From Diphasiastrum complanatum (Eukaryota > Streptophyta > Lycopodiopsida > Lycopodiales > Lycopodiaceae): a stretch of DNA of 64,000 nt. Position numbers and translations under genes: made by a program. Location: the NCBI GenBank assembly GCA_029204225.1, contig CM055113.1, forward strand, positions 28,473,592 to 28,537,591, read 5' to 3'. Under the pieces are notes generated by a model. The model was not told where the DNA came from, made no database searches, and saw only the letters and a list, made by a program, of their open reading frames with translations. This document shows positions 1 through 12,159 of the stretch, one piece after another (the stretch's first letter is position 1; each line of letters opens with the position of its first letter).

Positions 1-528
1 TTTTGGCAGCCTACTCCGCCAGTTCAACAAGCATGAATCTAAATGATTTTCAATTTTATTTGTTTTTCAAATTTTTTTGTTTTCACTACTTAATTGTTAA
101 TTTGTTTTGGAAAAAATAGTAAAACAAAATTAAAAAAATCAAAAAGTAAAAAAGAAAAAAAAAAATGAGAAAAGACTGATGAGCAAAAGTCAGAAAAGTC
201 ATCAACATGGAAAAACAGGAACGATAGTATTTTTGATGAAAAATGGCCTATAAAATCATTGTTTCGGTCATATGTTGCCTATACAGTATTGGAAACCTTC
301 GTTAAGCTTTCAGACTATGCATCCATTGTAGATATATCTATATTGAGATGGGCGAAAGTTTTTTTTCATACATAGTACCTTTTTTGAGTTAGGCGAATGA
401 TCAGCAATATGCCATTTTGGGAACCTTCGCTGAGCACCTTACTCTCCTTTGGAAATGGTCTTAAAATGTCAAAATTAGGTTGGCCATAGGTTCAAATCTT
501 AAGAATTTGCATTTATGACAATACTTGG
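1..528. other. Unassigned AT-rich sequence
   Basis: I see no coding region, LTR end or RNA gene here. The stretch is AT-rich with short A and T runs. It abuts the truncated 5' LTR of Copia-1 at 529, so the original left flank of that element has been lost or rearranged. Confidence 0.5.
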
Positions 529-884
529 GCTCGTGGATCTACTAGTATCATTGTACTTCTCATTTTGGATCTAATTGATTTTGAGATTGAGTAGATTTTG
601 AGTGTCATTGAATTTCTAGCTTTCTCTCTCTATCCGAGAGCTCATGATGGGCTTTCTCTCTCTACCCGAGGAGAGCAGCTTGTTTCTACTTAGAATACTT
701 TTGGAACACTTCCCACACGTGTGAGTGAGAGTTGGAAGTGATTGAATGCATGTAGTAGTGTGTTTTTGCCATAGAATCAAAGATAGATCTTGAATCTCAA
801 TCTAGTCTTGATCTTGGTGCATCTACACACCTTAGGAGATCACAAGTACATGTAGTAGACAATCCACACGTGTGAAATTCAACA
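529..884 (+). repeat. Copia-1 5' LTR, 5'-truncated
   Basis: The sequence matches 4803-5158 closely from gctcgtggatct to the terminal ttcaaca. The matching part of the 3' LTR starts 471 bp inside that LTR, so the beginning of this copy is missing. The terminal ca at 883-884 is followed directly by the primer-binding site. Confidence 0.8.
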
Positions 885-899
885 TGGTATCAAAGCCTA
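885..899 (+). other. Copia-1 primer-binding site
   Basis: The sequence tggtatcaaagccta directly follows the LTR end. It resembles the tggtatcagagc type complementary to the initiator tRNA-Met 3' end, with one change (g to a). Confidence 0.8.
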
Positions 900-1689
900 C
901 CTAAGGTTACCATGCATTTTGATCCATCTAAGTGAGAAAATTTCATCAATCTTGAGCTAGAAATTGTCAAGGCCCATTTTCCTAGCTATCTTGTTCAATT
1001 TTGGATCAAAAGAGATCAAAAGGACATTGATTGGGTCTAACCTAGTACTATACGGAATCAGGTGCTCAGACACGTGTGAGGAACATCCAATTTCATTTTG
1101 GAAGTTTTCTCTCATGCTTGATCCATTTATCTTGCTTGATAGCTTGTTTTGAAGCTATTTTTGTCTAGTTTCCGATGCAATCATTTCATTCCATTTGGTT
1201 GAGCCAATCAAAAGTTATAAGATCTTAAAGAGGGTTAGGTAGGGCACCTAGACCTGGGTGCACACATTTGGTTTGGTCAAGAGATTGCTTGTTTGATCCA
1301 AAATCACAGTTGAATGCTTACCAATCTCATCTCTATGTGATCTAGGCACTGTTTTGAAATCTTAGCCATTTTGTTCCATGCAATATCATTGTATTTGAGT
1401 CAAGTTTGGTTTCTTAGTGTATTTCACACGTGCTAAGAGTGTTTGATCCTAACTTTGTCCATACTCCATCAATTGATGTGAAGTAGATCAGTTTTGGAGA
1501 GATTGAGATAGCTAGTGAGAATCATCTCAGAGTTTGTTGCAAGATATTGCATAGGAGATGGTAGCACACCATTATTGGATCCTATAGTGAGAGAGAAGCA
1601 AAATTTTTTGTTCATCACTTTTATTTATCTCCACTTTACATGACTTCAATGAGTTCATACTTGTTGCAACCAAGTGAGAGATTGTCTAC

Positions 1690-2571
1690 TTCCAATTATT
1701 GAATATGGAAGTTGAGGATGGAGTCCATCTTGATACTCCAAGATGTGATGGACATTGTACTTGGGATTGAGGAGGAGCCTCAAGTCCTTTAAGAAGTACA
1801 AAAATACAAGAAGAGAGCTAGGATGGCTCTCCACTACATTAAGATGAATGTCTCTAATGAGATATTGAGGGAGGCAGTGATTGTTCTACATCCAAGGAAG
1901 CTTGGGATTGTCTCAAGTCCATCTACGAGGCTAAGAACACCTCTAGAATCCTCACTCTTAGAAATCAAATCTTCCAAAGTAGTCAAAAGAGTGATGAGAG
2001 TGCATCTAATTATGTTTTGAGACTCAAGGATATTCATAGGGAGCTTGCATGTATTGGTGACTCAATCAATCAAAGTGAGCTAGTCCAAGTCATTCTCAAT
2101 GGCTTGAGAGATGAATATGACAACCTTGTCCAATCCTATGCCATTAAGGAGGAGCTACCAAGTTTGGAGGCCCCTCAAAGTGTGATTATCTCTGAAGAAT
2201 CAAGACAAGAGTACAAACTCTTGAGGATGGACAAGCTATCACTCAATCATGATGATGGCAAAGTTCTATTTGCCAAGCACAAAGAGAGGAGTAAGAAGCA
2301 ACACCATCACTTCTCTAATGATAAAGCTAAAGACCAAGATGAAGAGGAGGAGGAGGATACCTCTCATGCTTCTACTTCAAATCTCAAGAAGAAGAAGATC
2401 AAGTGCTTTTATTGTGGCAAGAAAGGCCATTATGCCACCAATTCTTTCAAGAAGAAAAATCAACTCAATCAAGCCAACATCACCAATGAGAAAGAAGACT
2501 ATATTGAAAGTGATGGAGAAGGCTCTCTTATGGCATCAAGCTTCTCCCTCTTCCACCTTCAACAAGGATGA
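1690..2571 (+). pseudogene. gag: Copia-1 gag (capsid, decayed)
   Basis: This is the copia Gag, the particle protein. The frame around 1690-1870 gives a Gag N-terminal region (WKLRMESILILQDVMDIV). After a frameshift near 1875 it continues as SKEAWDCLKSIYEAKNTSRI, typical of the UBN2-type copia Gag domain, into an open frame to 2571. That frame holds a lysine-rich segment and a zinc knuckle at about 2404-2450 (CFYCGKKGHYATNS). The last cysteine of the CX2CX4HX4C knuckle is replaced by serine, and an upstream stop is present, so this Gag is not functional as read. Protease follows in a different frame. Confidence 0.75.
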
Positions 2572-2925
2572 CTCATGGTATATTGATAAAGGAGCATCTT
2601 CACATATGTGCGGCTCCAAGCACTTTTTTTCATCTATTTTGCCTTATGATGGAGTCAAGAAGACCATATACTTTGCAAGTAAGCATGAGTGCAATATTGA
2701 AGGAGTAGGGATTATTCCCTTGAAGCTTGCATCTTCTAAAGATCTCTTTCTTAACAATGTTCTTTTTGTCCCAAAGCTTACAAAGAACATCTTAAGTGTT
2801 ACTTCTTGATAGTGGCTTTGATGTCAATTTCAATATTGACAATTGTGTGATCAAGAAGGATGGTGAGATCCTTGCATATGGATCAAGATTTGAAGGCATC
2901 TACAAATTGGATCTAAGTGAGAGTG
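2566..2925 (+). pseudogene. Copia-1 protease region (decayed)
   Basis: This is a copia aspartic protease, which normally cleaves the Gag-Pol polyprotein. Visible motifs are DSWYIDKGASSHM, where the catalytic D-S/T-G is altered to DKG, then NVLFVPKLTKNILSV, the usual copia protease stretch. After a stop and frame change at about 2800 it runs on to GIYKLDL. The altered active site and frame break indicate an inactive remnant. Confidence 0.7.
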
Positions 2926-3044
2926 CAAACTCTCTTGATGTTTCTTATATGTCCAATATTTCAAAGGAGGATGATCACACAAGATGCACATATCTTCTCT
3001 CTTCAAGTATTATGGTGTATGATTACTCCTTATTATTCAAAGCA

Positions 3045-3425
3045 GAGAAGAAATTCTCATTGAAGATAAAAGCTTTGAGGAGTATTGGAGCTCTTGAAGG
3101 AATAGCACCATATGAAGTTTTATTCAAGATGAAGCCTAAGGTTGATCACCTTAGTGAACTTGGTAGTGCTTGCGTTGCACATATTCCCTTGGAAACAAGA
3201 AGGAAGGATGATCCAAGCTCATGGATCATGATTGGATACTCATCCATTAAGGAGGCCTTTAGTGTCTTTACACTCTCTATTTCAGAAGTGATTGTGAATA
3301 GAGATGTCACATTGCATGAAGATTCAATCTTGGAAGTGGCCGAGTTCAAGGCTTCTCAAGAAGCATCACAAGTTATCTTTTTTGAAGGTATTCAAGTTAT
3401 GGTGGGGCCAATGTGTGAGGAGGAG
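3045..3425 (+). pseudogene. Copia-1 integrase C-terminal remnant
   Basis: The open frame contains APYEVLFKMKPKVDHL, then a HIPLETRRKDDPSSWIMIGY stretch and VIVNRDVTLHED. These match the GKx-type module after the copia integrase core (T-P-Y-E-x-L-x-x-K-P ... H-I-P ... K-D-P-x-S ... G-Y ... S-R-D-V). The zinc finger and DDE core that should precede it are missing, so a deletion joins protease to the integrase tail. Confidence 0.7.
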
Positions 3426-3503
3426 TTTCTTCTTCATATGATTTCAAGAAGATCTTCAAAATGTATGGCCAAGTCTTTATGGCTCACCTTACATGGCAAA
3501 TAG

Positions 3504-4321
3504 GGGCATCTTTCATGTTGTATCTACTACAACACATTCATATATGCTTCTCTTCCTTTGCTTGAAATGCTATCTTGCTTCATTGAATTTTTTGGATCTC
3601 AAAGTTCAATAAAAGCTATACTAGTTTTGTATGATGCTTATGGTATGGACATGTTTCTTGTCATTATTGACTTAGATGTGTTTTCAATACTTTTTGAAAG
3701 CAAGATATTGTATTGTCAAAAGTATGCTCTTGGTTCTAGTAAAAACAAGATTGAGCTTGGTACTCACTTTTTTGAAAATCATGTTTTCACATGTTTTGAG
3801 GCAAATTGTAAACTCCTCTTGAGATTAAGTGAAGCATCCAAAGTGGACACTTACATCCTTGAAAGAGTAACTAGCCTAAAAAAGATCAAGATAGTCTTTG
3901 ATATCAAGATTAGACCCATCATGGATATAGTTCATTGTATGTGGACTAGTCAAGCTAGAAAGCATAATCTTGATAATCATCATTGTTTCACATCTGATGA
4001 TCTTGATCTCCATGATCCTTATGAGGCTTGGAAGCCTCAGATTTCTCTATTTATGGTGCATCCATCATGCAAGTGGAAATTTCAAAGCAAAGATCATCAT
4101 CAAGCATGGAGGAAGCCCATGATCATAGTGGCATATTGGTAGAGCACTCTTCAAAGGCATTGGCAAGAGATCTCTACCAAAGAGATCTTATCGTGGATAT
4201 GGCGAGGGTGCTGCTATGATGGATCCCTTGGCTGATTTTCACTTCTTATGCATACCAAAGGATCCACTCAAAAAGATTTACAAACTTCTCAAGTGATATA
4301 GTACCTTTCCAAGCTATTTTT
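3504..4321 (+). other. Copia-1 internal segment without RT
   Basis: This is where reverse transcriptase and RNase H would normally lie. A 194-codon frame at 3558-4142 is open, but I see no YVDD or RNase H motif. It may be unrelated sequence captured by the element or badly decayed pol. Confidence 0.45.
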
Positions 4322-4331
4322 TGAGGAGGAG
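4322..4331 (+). other. Copia-1 polypurine tract
   Basis: The sequence tgaggaggag lies directly before the LTR start tgtgagaaattgg. It fits the plus-strand primer site. Confidence 0.7.
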
Positions 4332-5158
4332 TGTGAGAAATTGGCAAAAACCTAGCTTGGTATTTTCTATGATAGAAGTTTGTGAGTGAATCTCACATGT
4401 GTGGAGGATGTTCCCACATGTAGAGAATTGTAAAGTAAATCAAAATTTTTTGATATAGGGGTCTCATAGAATTTGATAGTCCAGCATTTAGGTGTAGAAT
4501 GTTGATAGGGTCAAATTTGGCATAGATGGCAAATTATCCATTTCCACTTGTAATGCCACGATTGAGCCAAAATAGAGTAAGAGGCTAAACTCATGCCAAT
4601 TAGAGTGTAGACAAGTGTAATGCTTTTGTTTGATGAAGTTTAAGAGGTCCAATAGGATTTAGAGGTGGAACCATGTGTGGTCCAATAGGAATTTGAGGTG
4701 GGCTTGAATATAGTCCAATAGAATTAGGAGGTGCATGGATCAATGGCCCAATAGGATTAAGAGGTGACAAAGTGTGGTCCAATCATAGTAAGCATAGTTG
4801 TAGCTCGTGGATCTACTAGTATCATTATACTCCTCATTTTGGATCTAATTGATTTTGAGATTGAGTGGATTTTGAGTGTCATTGAATTTCTAGCTTTCTC
4901 TCTCTACCCGAGAGCTCATGATGGTTTTTCTCTCTCTACCAGAGGAGAGCAGCTTGTTTTTACTTAGAATACTTTTGGAAAACTTCCCACACGTGTGAGT
5001 GAGAGTTGGAAGTGATTGAATGCATGTAGTAGTGTGTTTTTGCCATAGAATCAAAGATAGATCTTGAATCTCAATCTGGTCTTGATCTTGGTGCATCTAC
5101 ACACCTTAGGAGATCACAAGTACATGTAGTGGACAGTCCACATGTGTGAAATTCAACA
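4332..5158 (+). repeat. Copia-1 3' LTR
   Basis: This is an 827 bp LTR with terminal tg...ca. It follows a purine tract and matches 529-884 over its last 356 bp. Several ACGT-core boxes (for example cacacgtgtg near 4989) lie inside. Confidence 0.75.
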
Positions 5159-5440
5159 CCCCAGTTATGAATCACTTGCGCAACTCGTAACCATGGGCGT
5201 CCCAATAGAACTCGGTAGACATTTGGTGCTTCTGGTAAGTCCATTACTATGAAAGTAATGACAAATTGTACTCCCACAATTCTGACAAATATATCTTCAA
5301 CCATTTCTCGCGGACAAACCATAGTTTGATCAGCTAGCTTAATGACAAAAGTCGCAGTCTTGATCTTTGTAAGGCCCCATTTTGCACATAGCTTTGTAGA
5401 AATCGAGTTACTCCTGAACCACCATCTATCACAACTGCTT
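5159..5440 (-). pseudogene. Gypsy-1 aspartic protease (decayed, cut)
   Basis: On the minus strand the segment reads KKAVVIDGGSGVTRFLQ near 5436-5390, then a shifted frame with QFVITFIVMDLP and YRVLLGRPWLR at about 5270-5185. These are the catalytic D-x-G-S-G and the L-G-R-P-W-L flap-side motif of gypsy retropepsins. A frameshift separates the two, and the Copia-1 insertion removes the rest of pol. Confidence 0.7.
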
Positions 5441-7352
5441 TCTTAGGAAATTGTCTATGCTGTATCGGTAGGGTGATATTCTTTTGTTCACTTTTCCAAG
5501 CTGCTTCGACATGGAGTACTTCATCAAATTCTTCAAATCCAACACAAAAAAGTGGCTCCTGATGGACTGCTGGTTCTGCTTGAGCTAACTTTTGTGCTAA
5601 GACTTCTTTTGCTTTTGGCACCAACTTCAGGAACTCTCCCAATGAAATATTGATCTTACTAGACAAAATAATCATGAGTAGTTCTGTTTGCAATGCTTCT
5701 GGTTCAGTCATCTTAAAGGGTTCTTCATGATGATGCAACTGATCATTCATATCTATACGTGAATTTCTTGGTGGTTGCAATGGTGAAGAACGAACTTCGG
5801 CTATTGCCTTAGCAGCTTCAAGCTCCTCTTCTTCTTGCAGATGTTTAATCCACTGTCTCATATCCTGATATCTTCTTTTTTCTTCATGAAGATCTGGATA
5901 GATTCCAAAGGTTGTTGGTATATCAGTTAATGGTATGGAATCAGTAGGTACTGGATCCACTACTGGTTCTCTCTACTTCTGTGCTTTGGTGACCACCATC
6001 AAGGGTATATTTGATTTATTCTGAGCTATTGGTCTTTGCTTGATTGCTATCAAATTTATAGGAGCTGTAGCTGGTGGTGGCTTTGATCTTGCTAGAGAGT
6101 CTTTATAGCAATGCCCATAACCACAGTTATGATAGAATGGTACAAATTTCTCTTTATTTGGACATTCTGCAACTCTGTGATTTTCTCCACATGCAAAGCA
6201 TCCAAGTGGTGCTCTGGTCCAATTTTTAGATGCTTTTGGTGCGCAGCAACATAAATAACATACTTTTCTAAAGATCTATCTTCCTGATCATTACCATAGT
6301 TCTATTGCTCGGTATCCAAGAGCAGATTGTCGAGGTTTGGCTGTTGGATTTCCTCCATACTGTGGTTCTCAATATCTCATTTGGGCATACCGTTGCTGAA
6401 TAATCCGAGGATTGAAGTTGCAAAAAGCAGTCTAATGATCAAGCGAATTACAGAAATGGCATACACTGATTTCCATTCGTTTTTTCAATTGACGACACTC
6501 ATTCACTGTGTGATTTTCTATACAAATAGAACACCAGACATTTTTCTTGGTAGGAAAAGTCTTTGCAAACTTCTCAGGTTCTTTGTTCGCTTGTCCACGA
6601 AAATCTTCCAATGCTTTGATCTTCTCATCAAATTGTGACTACAACTTTTCCATCTATTTCTGCTGGTTCTTCCCTAGTTTCTTGAACTCATTGAGTATCA
6701 TTTCTATGGTAGCGTTGACATTCGTTGATGCAATAGTGGTGGATGTCGTAGTGGTCTACCCTGTTGTATAAGGCAACATACTGATATTCGGCTCATCGTT
6801 TGAATCTTCATCCTCCTCTTGAATTACATCATCCATAGCATTCTACAACATTGCGTACTCGTTATGGCGTTTTAGCTCACGTCTGATCCTTTTAGGTAAA
6901 CCTGACAAAAATCACATAATCATGGCATTTTCGTTAATCAGCTCAGGTTCGCACTCATATTTGAGGCGTTTCACTCATTCAATGTAATCTCGAACCATTT
7001 CTCGTTTTTCCATTTTAATTTTACTTAGAAATAGGAAAGGGTCTTCCATAAACTTTCGAGGTTTCCGTGTGATAAGGGCTCGTTTAACAATCTCCCAATC
7101 TGTACGCTCAGTTTCATCTTGATTCTAGTACCAATCTTGTGCTGCGCCTGTTAAGGCCATAGGAAAAAACTTAAGTTTATCTTGAGGAAAAATTTTGCCA
7201 TAGACTTCACAAGATTTAGTATAGATCTAAAGAAATCTAACTGGACCTGTTAATCCATTGTATTTGGGTAGATCCAAACGGGATGCTCTTCTAACAATGA
7301 TTGGATTGACTTCCTGAGGAGCACCTCCAGGCGCACCTCCAAGGACTGCCAT
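5441..7352 (-). pseudogene. gag: Gypsy-1 gag (decayed)
   Basis: The minus-strand start at 7352 (MAVLGGAPGGAPQEVNPI) leads to RRASRLDLPKYNGLTGPVRF and, after stops, to FFPMALTGAAQDWY. This is the Retrotrans_gag capsid pattern around 7240-7130. Two zinc-binding stretches follow: CSICIENHTVNECRQLKKR (about 6545-6480) and CFACGENHRVAECPNKEKF (about 6205-6160, CX2CX3HX4C). A charged, open 208-codon part (5960-5334) bridges to protease. Many in-frame stops show long decay. The paired CCHC-type knuckles and the GAAQDW motif make the identity secure. Confidence 0.75.
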
Positions 7353-8556
7353 CTTTACAGATTCAAATTAAGCATAGAATGAGATTGGATCTAGATTTTC
7401 AATCAAAACTATCTCAGATCAGATCTGCTAGATCTATTCCACTTAGCAAGAATCAGATTTCTATATCGTGGAAAAGATTTTAAAATTCAATCAACTGATA
7501 CTTCTCAAACTGAAAAATTTCTCAGAATCAAAATCAGATTGTATCATATTTGACCCAAATTTTGACAGAGATTTGATCTGGAAAATCGAAACCTAAAAAT
7601 AGAGCTGACAAAGGTTCCCTAGGCGAAGATTGGCTCGGCGAAAGTTCAACAGTGCTATTTTGAAAAAAAATAACTCTCTGATCAATCTTTTTGACAATTT
7701 CTATGGAGGATAACCTTTGTCGAAATCTCAGATTCAAAATCTGACACAGATAAAGCTGGGGTAAACCCGACGAAGTTTTTAGACACAAAAAAACACAGTT
7801 TCTACAGTTTGACGAAGGTAAAAATCAAGATTTTCTATGATTTGGATAGGAAGAATGTTTTTCAAACTCAAAAATAGTATTTTACTATAAATAGAATGTT
7901 CTAAAAACTCGACGAAGGTTTTGGCATAGAATCAAGAGTAATACTGGTATTTTTACAAAGAAGAGACTTTTTTGGCAAAAATATGGCAATATGACAACTG
8001 ATCCTCTAAAAAAATCTTCTATTTCTGATATTATTCTTCGTCGACCTAGAAGTAGATAGATCTGAATCACACCTATGCACAGTGAATCAAACAAAGGTTC
8101 TTTTTTGTATTTTTAGGGTTTTGATGATTTTTTGGTGGTTTTTCTGGTGTTTCTGAAAATCTGCTGGGAAGGATTGTTCGTCCTTCAAACTGAAGGTTCT
8201 ATGGTCAAAACCAAAGGTGTCTGCAACTCGACAAAGGTTTCTTGAAAGAGGAAAAAAAGTTATCAGCTCACGAATGACGTTTTTGTCTCCTTTTGACCAA
8301 AATCTGACAGATTTGACCGATTTTTGTTGTTTTTTCTGATATCTTAGGTCCAAATGGATCTTAAGATTGGCGATCTGAATAGCTTTCCCTGTTCCACAAT
8401 CAAATTAGATTTCAAACAAGCAAATCCACTCAAATCAAGCAAAATCTCTCCAGAACTAACCCTAAATGCAGATCTAACACTATTCATGCAATGACAAAAT
8501 GCCTAATGCAGGCTAACCATCCAACAAACATGCTACAAACTGAAAAATTGGCGTAG
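7353..8556 (-). other. Gypsy-1 leader between PBS and gag
   Basis: About 1.2 kb without a clear protein. Short repeated motifs of the form gacgaaggt (read on the plus strand as clusters near 7620, 7810, 7910 and 8230) recur through it. A long leader is common in Tat/Athila-type elements. Confidence 0.5.
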
Positions 8557-8575
8557 CTCCCTGGCATCGGCACCA
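8557..8575 (-). other. Gypsy-1 primer-binding site
   Basis: On the minus strand tggtgccgatgccagggag follows the LTR end after four bases. It resembles the tggcgccgttgccgggga type used by Tat/Athila/Ogre-like elements. Confidence 0.7.
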
Positions 8576-8579
8576 AAAT

Positions 8580-9136
8580 TGTAGTGGGTTTCTTTCCTTG
8601 CGTAACCTCAATCCAAGATCTAATCAATCTAGCATCAAAGAGATGACGTTAGTTGTCACGCATAGATTCGTTTCCATGAGAGCGATAGTATAGTTTAGAT
8701 TTCAGCATGAATGGAAGATTCACATCTAACTCTAACATCCATTAACCCTAAGCATTAACACTACATCCACTAACACTAGATTCACAACAAGATAGCTTGC
8801 TCTTTTTTTCTCACTCTCTTTCTCCTTCATAAAAAGTATATTAACATGCAATCCCAATAACAATCAAATCCAACAATTAGCAAAATCCAAATAAGCATGA
8901 GAGATGGAGGAAAAGTGATAGAGACAAAGGACATTCATCAATCCATTTCACAAGAGAACCAATTTGCTTTATTGAATTGAAGAAATGAACATGTGTAGGA
9001 ACTCGAGTTGGTTCCATTTTATAGTAGAGAGGAGGAACCTAGCCTCTGAATCGTATTGGTCCAATTCTACCTCCCTAATTATTCAAATTTAAAAAAGTGT
9101 GGGAACCATCAAAATTGGAGGGAAACCCAACTTTTA
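8580..9136 (-). repeat. Gypsy-1 5' LTR (minus strand)
   Basis: The LTR end is fixed by the adjacent primer-binding site. A minus-strand TATA-like box (actataaaatgg, about 9011-9022) fits an LTR promoter. The outer edge abuts Copia-2 and may be incomplete. Confidence 0.6.
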
Positions 9137-9791
9137 TGTGAAAATTGTCAACATTTCCTAGCTAGTTTGAGGCCTAAATTGGCAATTTTTGTATGTAGTT
9201 TTGGATCTAACCTTTCACACATGTGAAAGAGGCCTAGATACTTTTATTTTAGTATATATTTCATATTGAAGAAGTCTCAAACTTTAGGACGTTTGAAATG
9301 ACACCAAAATCATGTTATTTGGACATATAGGCCAAAATTGGCTATTTTAGGCTACTGGTGTCCTAAAATTGGGTCCTAAGTTCTAGAGAGAGGAGAGAGA
9401 GTCATCTCTCTCACTTATATTAGGCTGAAATTCGTGGAGAATAGGTTGGAGAAACTTATTGTATTGCTGAGAGAGATCAATAGATCATTGTCACAGTTTC
9501 TTCCTCCATTGAGAGCATTGCTTTGTCTATTGTCTTCAAGCTTTTGTGTATGATCTTAAGAGGTTTCCAAAAGTGGTAGGTTGTTGTTGTAGGGCTGGTA
9601 TGTTGTTGTTTTTGGCTGCCATTAGTACCTTTTATTAGTTTCTTTTGTCTCTTGAATGCTTTGTCAAGTTCATGTGTATCAAAGGTAGCATTAGAATGCT
9701 TTGCCATTTCTAGCTTTTGTAGCTTGTTGTGCAAAGATCTTAGCCAAGTATTTTGGGAGTTTGGATCCATTCAAGATCCACTTTTTGCACA
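9137..9791 (+). repeat. Copia-2 5' LTR
   Basis: A 655 bp LTR with terminal tg...ca, followed directly by the primer-binding site. The first 95 bp recur at 14222-14316. Confidence 0.8.
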
Positions 9792-9803
9792 TGGTATTAG
9801 AGC
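9792..9803 (+). other. Copia-2 primer-binding site
   Basis: The sequence tggtattagagc abuts the LTR. It is the tRNA-Met type with one change. Confidence 0.8.
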
Positions 9804-10817
9804 TAGTTGGCTGTTATTTTTAGTAAGGTTTTCATTTATGATGATATTTGGATGTTTGATCAAGTTCTAGCATGATTATGCATTGCATTGTTGATCAAAT
9901 CTTACTAACCCTTGTTTTGTGAGTTGAACTTGTGGATCAAAAGCATATTTCAGGTCTATTGAAGATCAGAGGCTGAGAAGAAGCTATTTTGGATTGGATC
10001 ATAACACCTAATTATTTGTTGATTGTGAGGCTTGTGCATATTCAATACTAACAATGTCCTGTTCAATGTATTGTTGACAATCTCCACTTAAGTGGATGAA
10101 CCTTCTCCTTAAGTGGATGACAAATACTCTTTGAGCGATTTTGTATTTCTCCAAAAGGCTGAGCAAAGCTCCCACTTGGATGAAAGATCCCCTTTTGGGT
10201 GAACAGATTGTCAACAATCTTTTGCATAAAATTTGGTGTTCTTAACAGGTTGAGGAACATTCTCATGTGAAGTGATCTTAGATCTACATCTAAACACCAA
10301 GATTTTGACAAGCTAGTGAAGCTAGTCTTGTGATTCACTAAGTGTGCTCTTTCATTCACCTCTAAAGCTTGTATTTATCACTTGATGGAGTTTAAAAACT
10401 TTTAGAAGTGTGGTTTACATGTGGTTTTACAGGTTGAATCAATATCTTAGTGTGTTTATCATATGTTGATCAAGTTTGTTCAATTCTAGGTATTCTTGGC
10501 AGCCTAGTCTTTTGTATTTTCTAAGAATGCAAGTAACTCTTCACACCATAACTTGATTTGGTAACTTGCTGGAAAGTTTTAGAGCTTAAGCAAGAGTGTG
10601 TTCAGGTTGGTTTGAGTTTGTAATCCATTCTTAGTGTGTGCAAAGTATTGCATGTGTTTCAATCTTCCTTTCTATGCTTGGAAACCAGCCAGGTTCAAGA
10701 TAGAAGTGTTTTAGGGTCCTAGATCTTCTGAGATATCCTTATCCATCATTTGTTGAGAGGAAAGTGAGTGCTAGGTGAATTAGGATAGAGCCTAAAAGTT
10801 GAAGAATCATTATATTC
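9804..10817 (+). other. Copia-2 leader
   Basis: About 1 kb of untranslated leader before gag. I see short overlapping open frames on the minus strand but no recognisable protein. A run with repeated aagtggatga units lies near 10085-10125. Confidence 0.5.
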
Positions 10818-11690
10818 ATGGCTTCCAATGGTGGGATCATGTTAGAAACTAATGATAGGTTGAGTTCATCAAACTACTCTACCTGGAAAGTGAGGATGAA
10901 GTCCTTACTTGAGTTGAATGAACTCATGGACATAGTTGCAGGAACTAAAGAGAGACCACCCATAGTTCAAGAGCAACAAAGGTTTGATAAGAAGGCTAAA
11001 AGGGCTCTTCATATCATTAAAATGAATGCTACCAATGAACTTCTCAAGGAAGTTGGTAAAAGTCAAAGTGCAAGTGAGGCATGGAATGCCTTGAAGAAGC
11101 TCTTTGAATCAAAGTCCACATCTAGGGTATTGACCCTAAGGAGGCAAATATTTTCTAGTAGACAAAGAGAGGGAGAAAGTGCTCATGCATTTATCTTGAG
11201 GGTTAAGTCCTTAAGTGATGATCTAGCATGCATTGATGAAAGCATAAAAGATGGTGAAATAGTCCAGGTTATGTTGAATGGTTTTCTAGATGAACATGCT
11301 AACCTTGTGCAAAGTTTTGCCATTCAAAGAGTCTTACCAAGTGTGGTTGACTTGCAAGAAATCTTATTGCTGAAGAACATAGGTTTCAATCAAAGCTTGA
11401 TGGTGCATCCTTACAAGGTGGAGGTGAAGAGGCTTTCTTCACAAAAGGCAAAGTCAAAGGCAAAGGTAAAGGCAAAGAGAAATGGTCCAAAGGTGGTAAC
11501 TTAGATCATGATGATCACTCTTTCTCCTCCTCTTCTACTTCTTTTAGAAAGAAAGATAAGTCAAAGTTCAAGTGCTTTTATTGTGGGATAAAAGGTCATT
11601 TTGCAAATGAATGTCATAAGAAGCAAAGTAATGAAAGTAGCAAGCAAAAAAACTTTTGTACTTCTAATGAGGATCTAGATTCTTGTGATT
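10818..11690 (+). pseudogene. gag: Copia-2 gag (one frameshift)
   Basis: This is a copia Gag of the UBN2 type: start MASNGGIMLETNDRLSSSNY, then STWKVRMKSLLELNELMDIV and EAWNALKKLFESKSTSRVLT. The frame is open for 228 codons to 11504. Its true continuation lies in another frame from about 11350, through a lysine-rich stretch, to an intact zinc knuckle at 11570-11612 (CFYCGIKGHFANEC, CX2CX4HX4C). The single shift near 11350 is the only visible damage, so this copy is better preserved than Copia-1 gag. Confidence 0.8.
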
Positions 11691-12157
11691 CTCTCATGAT
11701 GTGTTTTTCAAGTCTAATGTCAAGTGGAAGTGACAAGGATTCATGGTGGATAGATAATGGATCTAGTTCACACATGACTAGTCACAAAAAGTTCTTTACT
11801 TCTTTGGTCTCTTATGTTGGAACCAAGAAAGTGGTTCACATGCCAAATGGTGGTGAGTCTATGATCAAAGATATTGGCTCAATTCCTATTTGTCTTTCTA
11901 CTAATGGGAATGCAAGGCTTGACAATTTTCTTTACATTCCTTCACTTTCAAGGAATTTGCTAAGTGTTGGTCAAATGTTAAAGAAAGGGTACAAGACAAA
12001 GTTTGTTGGGGATGTTTGCTTCATTACTAAGGGAGGTGTCTTGATTGCTAGGGAAAATAGACAAGGTAGACTTTACAAGCTTGATGCATTTGTTATGTCT
12101 AACAAGAGGAATGAAATGGATGTTGGTGGTTCTCTCAACTTTCAAAAGTATTCCTAG
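11690..12157 (+). pseudogene. Copia-2 protease region
   Basis: The frame contains DSWWIDNGSSSHMTSHKKFF, the copia protease active-site region with D-N-G in place of the usual D-S-G. NFLYIPSLSRNLLSVGQML and RLYKLDA follow. The open frame stops at 12157, where integrase would normally begin. The changed active-site residue makes activity doubtful. Confidence 0.7.
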
Positions 12158-12159
12158 CA

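Larger units (their letters stand above)
529..5158 (+). mobile_element. Copia-1: internally deleted Ty1/copia retrotransposon
   Basis: Two direct repeats (529-884 and 4803-5158) are the 3' parts of the LTRs. The first is followed by a tRNA-Met type primer-binding site. The second LTR is full length and preceded by a purine tract. Between them lie decayed gag, protease and integrase C-terminal segments in copia order. No reverse transcriptase or RNase H motif was found, so the element could not have moved without help. The first LTR lacks about 470 bp at its start, so no target-site duplication can be checked. The element ends inside the protease region of a minus-strand gypsy element, which suggests it inserted there. 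Confidence 0.8.
5159..9136 (-). mobile_element. Gypsy-1: 5' half of a minus-strand Ty3/gypsy element
   Basis: Read on the minus strand this contains, in order, an LTR (9136-8580), a primer-binding site (8575-8557), a leader, gag (from 7352) and protease. It is then cut at 5159 by the end of Copia-1. The primer-binding site resembles that of Tat/Athila-type elements. Pol beyond protease is absent. The outer LTR edge is set by the start of Copia-2 at 9137 and may itself be truncated. Confidence 0.7.

Noticed and set aside
7534-8353. Minus-strand frames in the Gypsy-1 leader
   Set aside because: They lie between PBS and gag, lack domain motifs and are low complexity.
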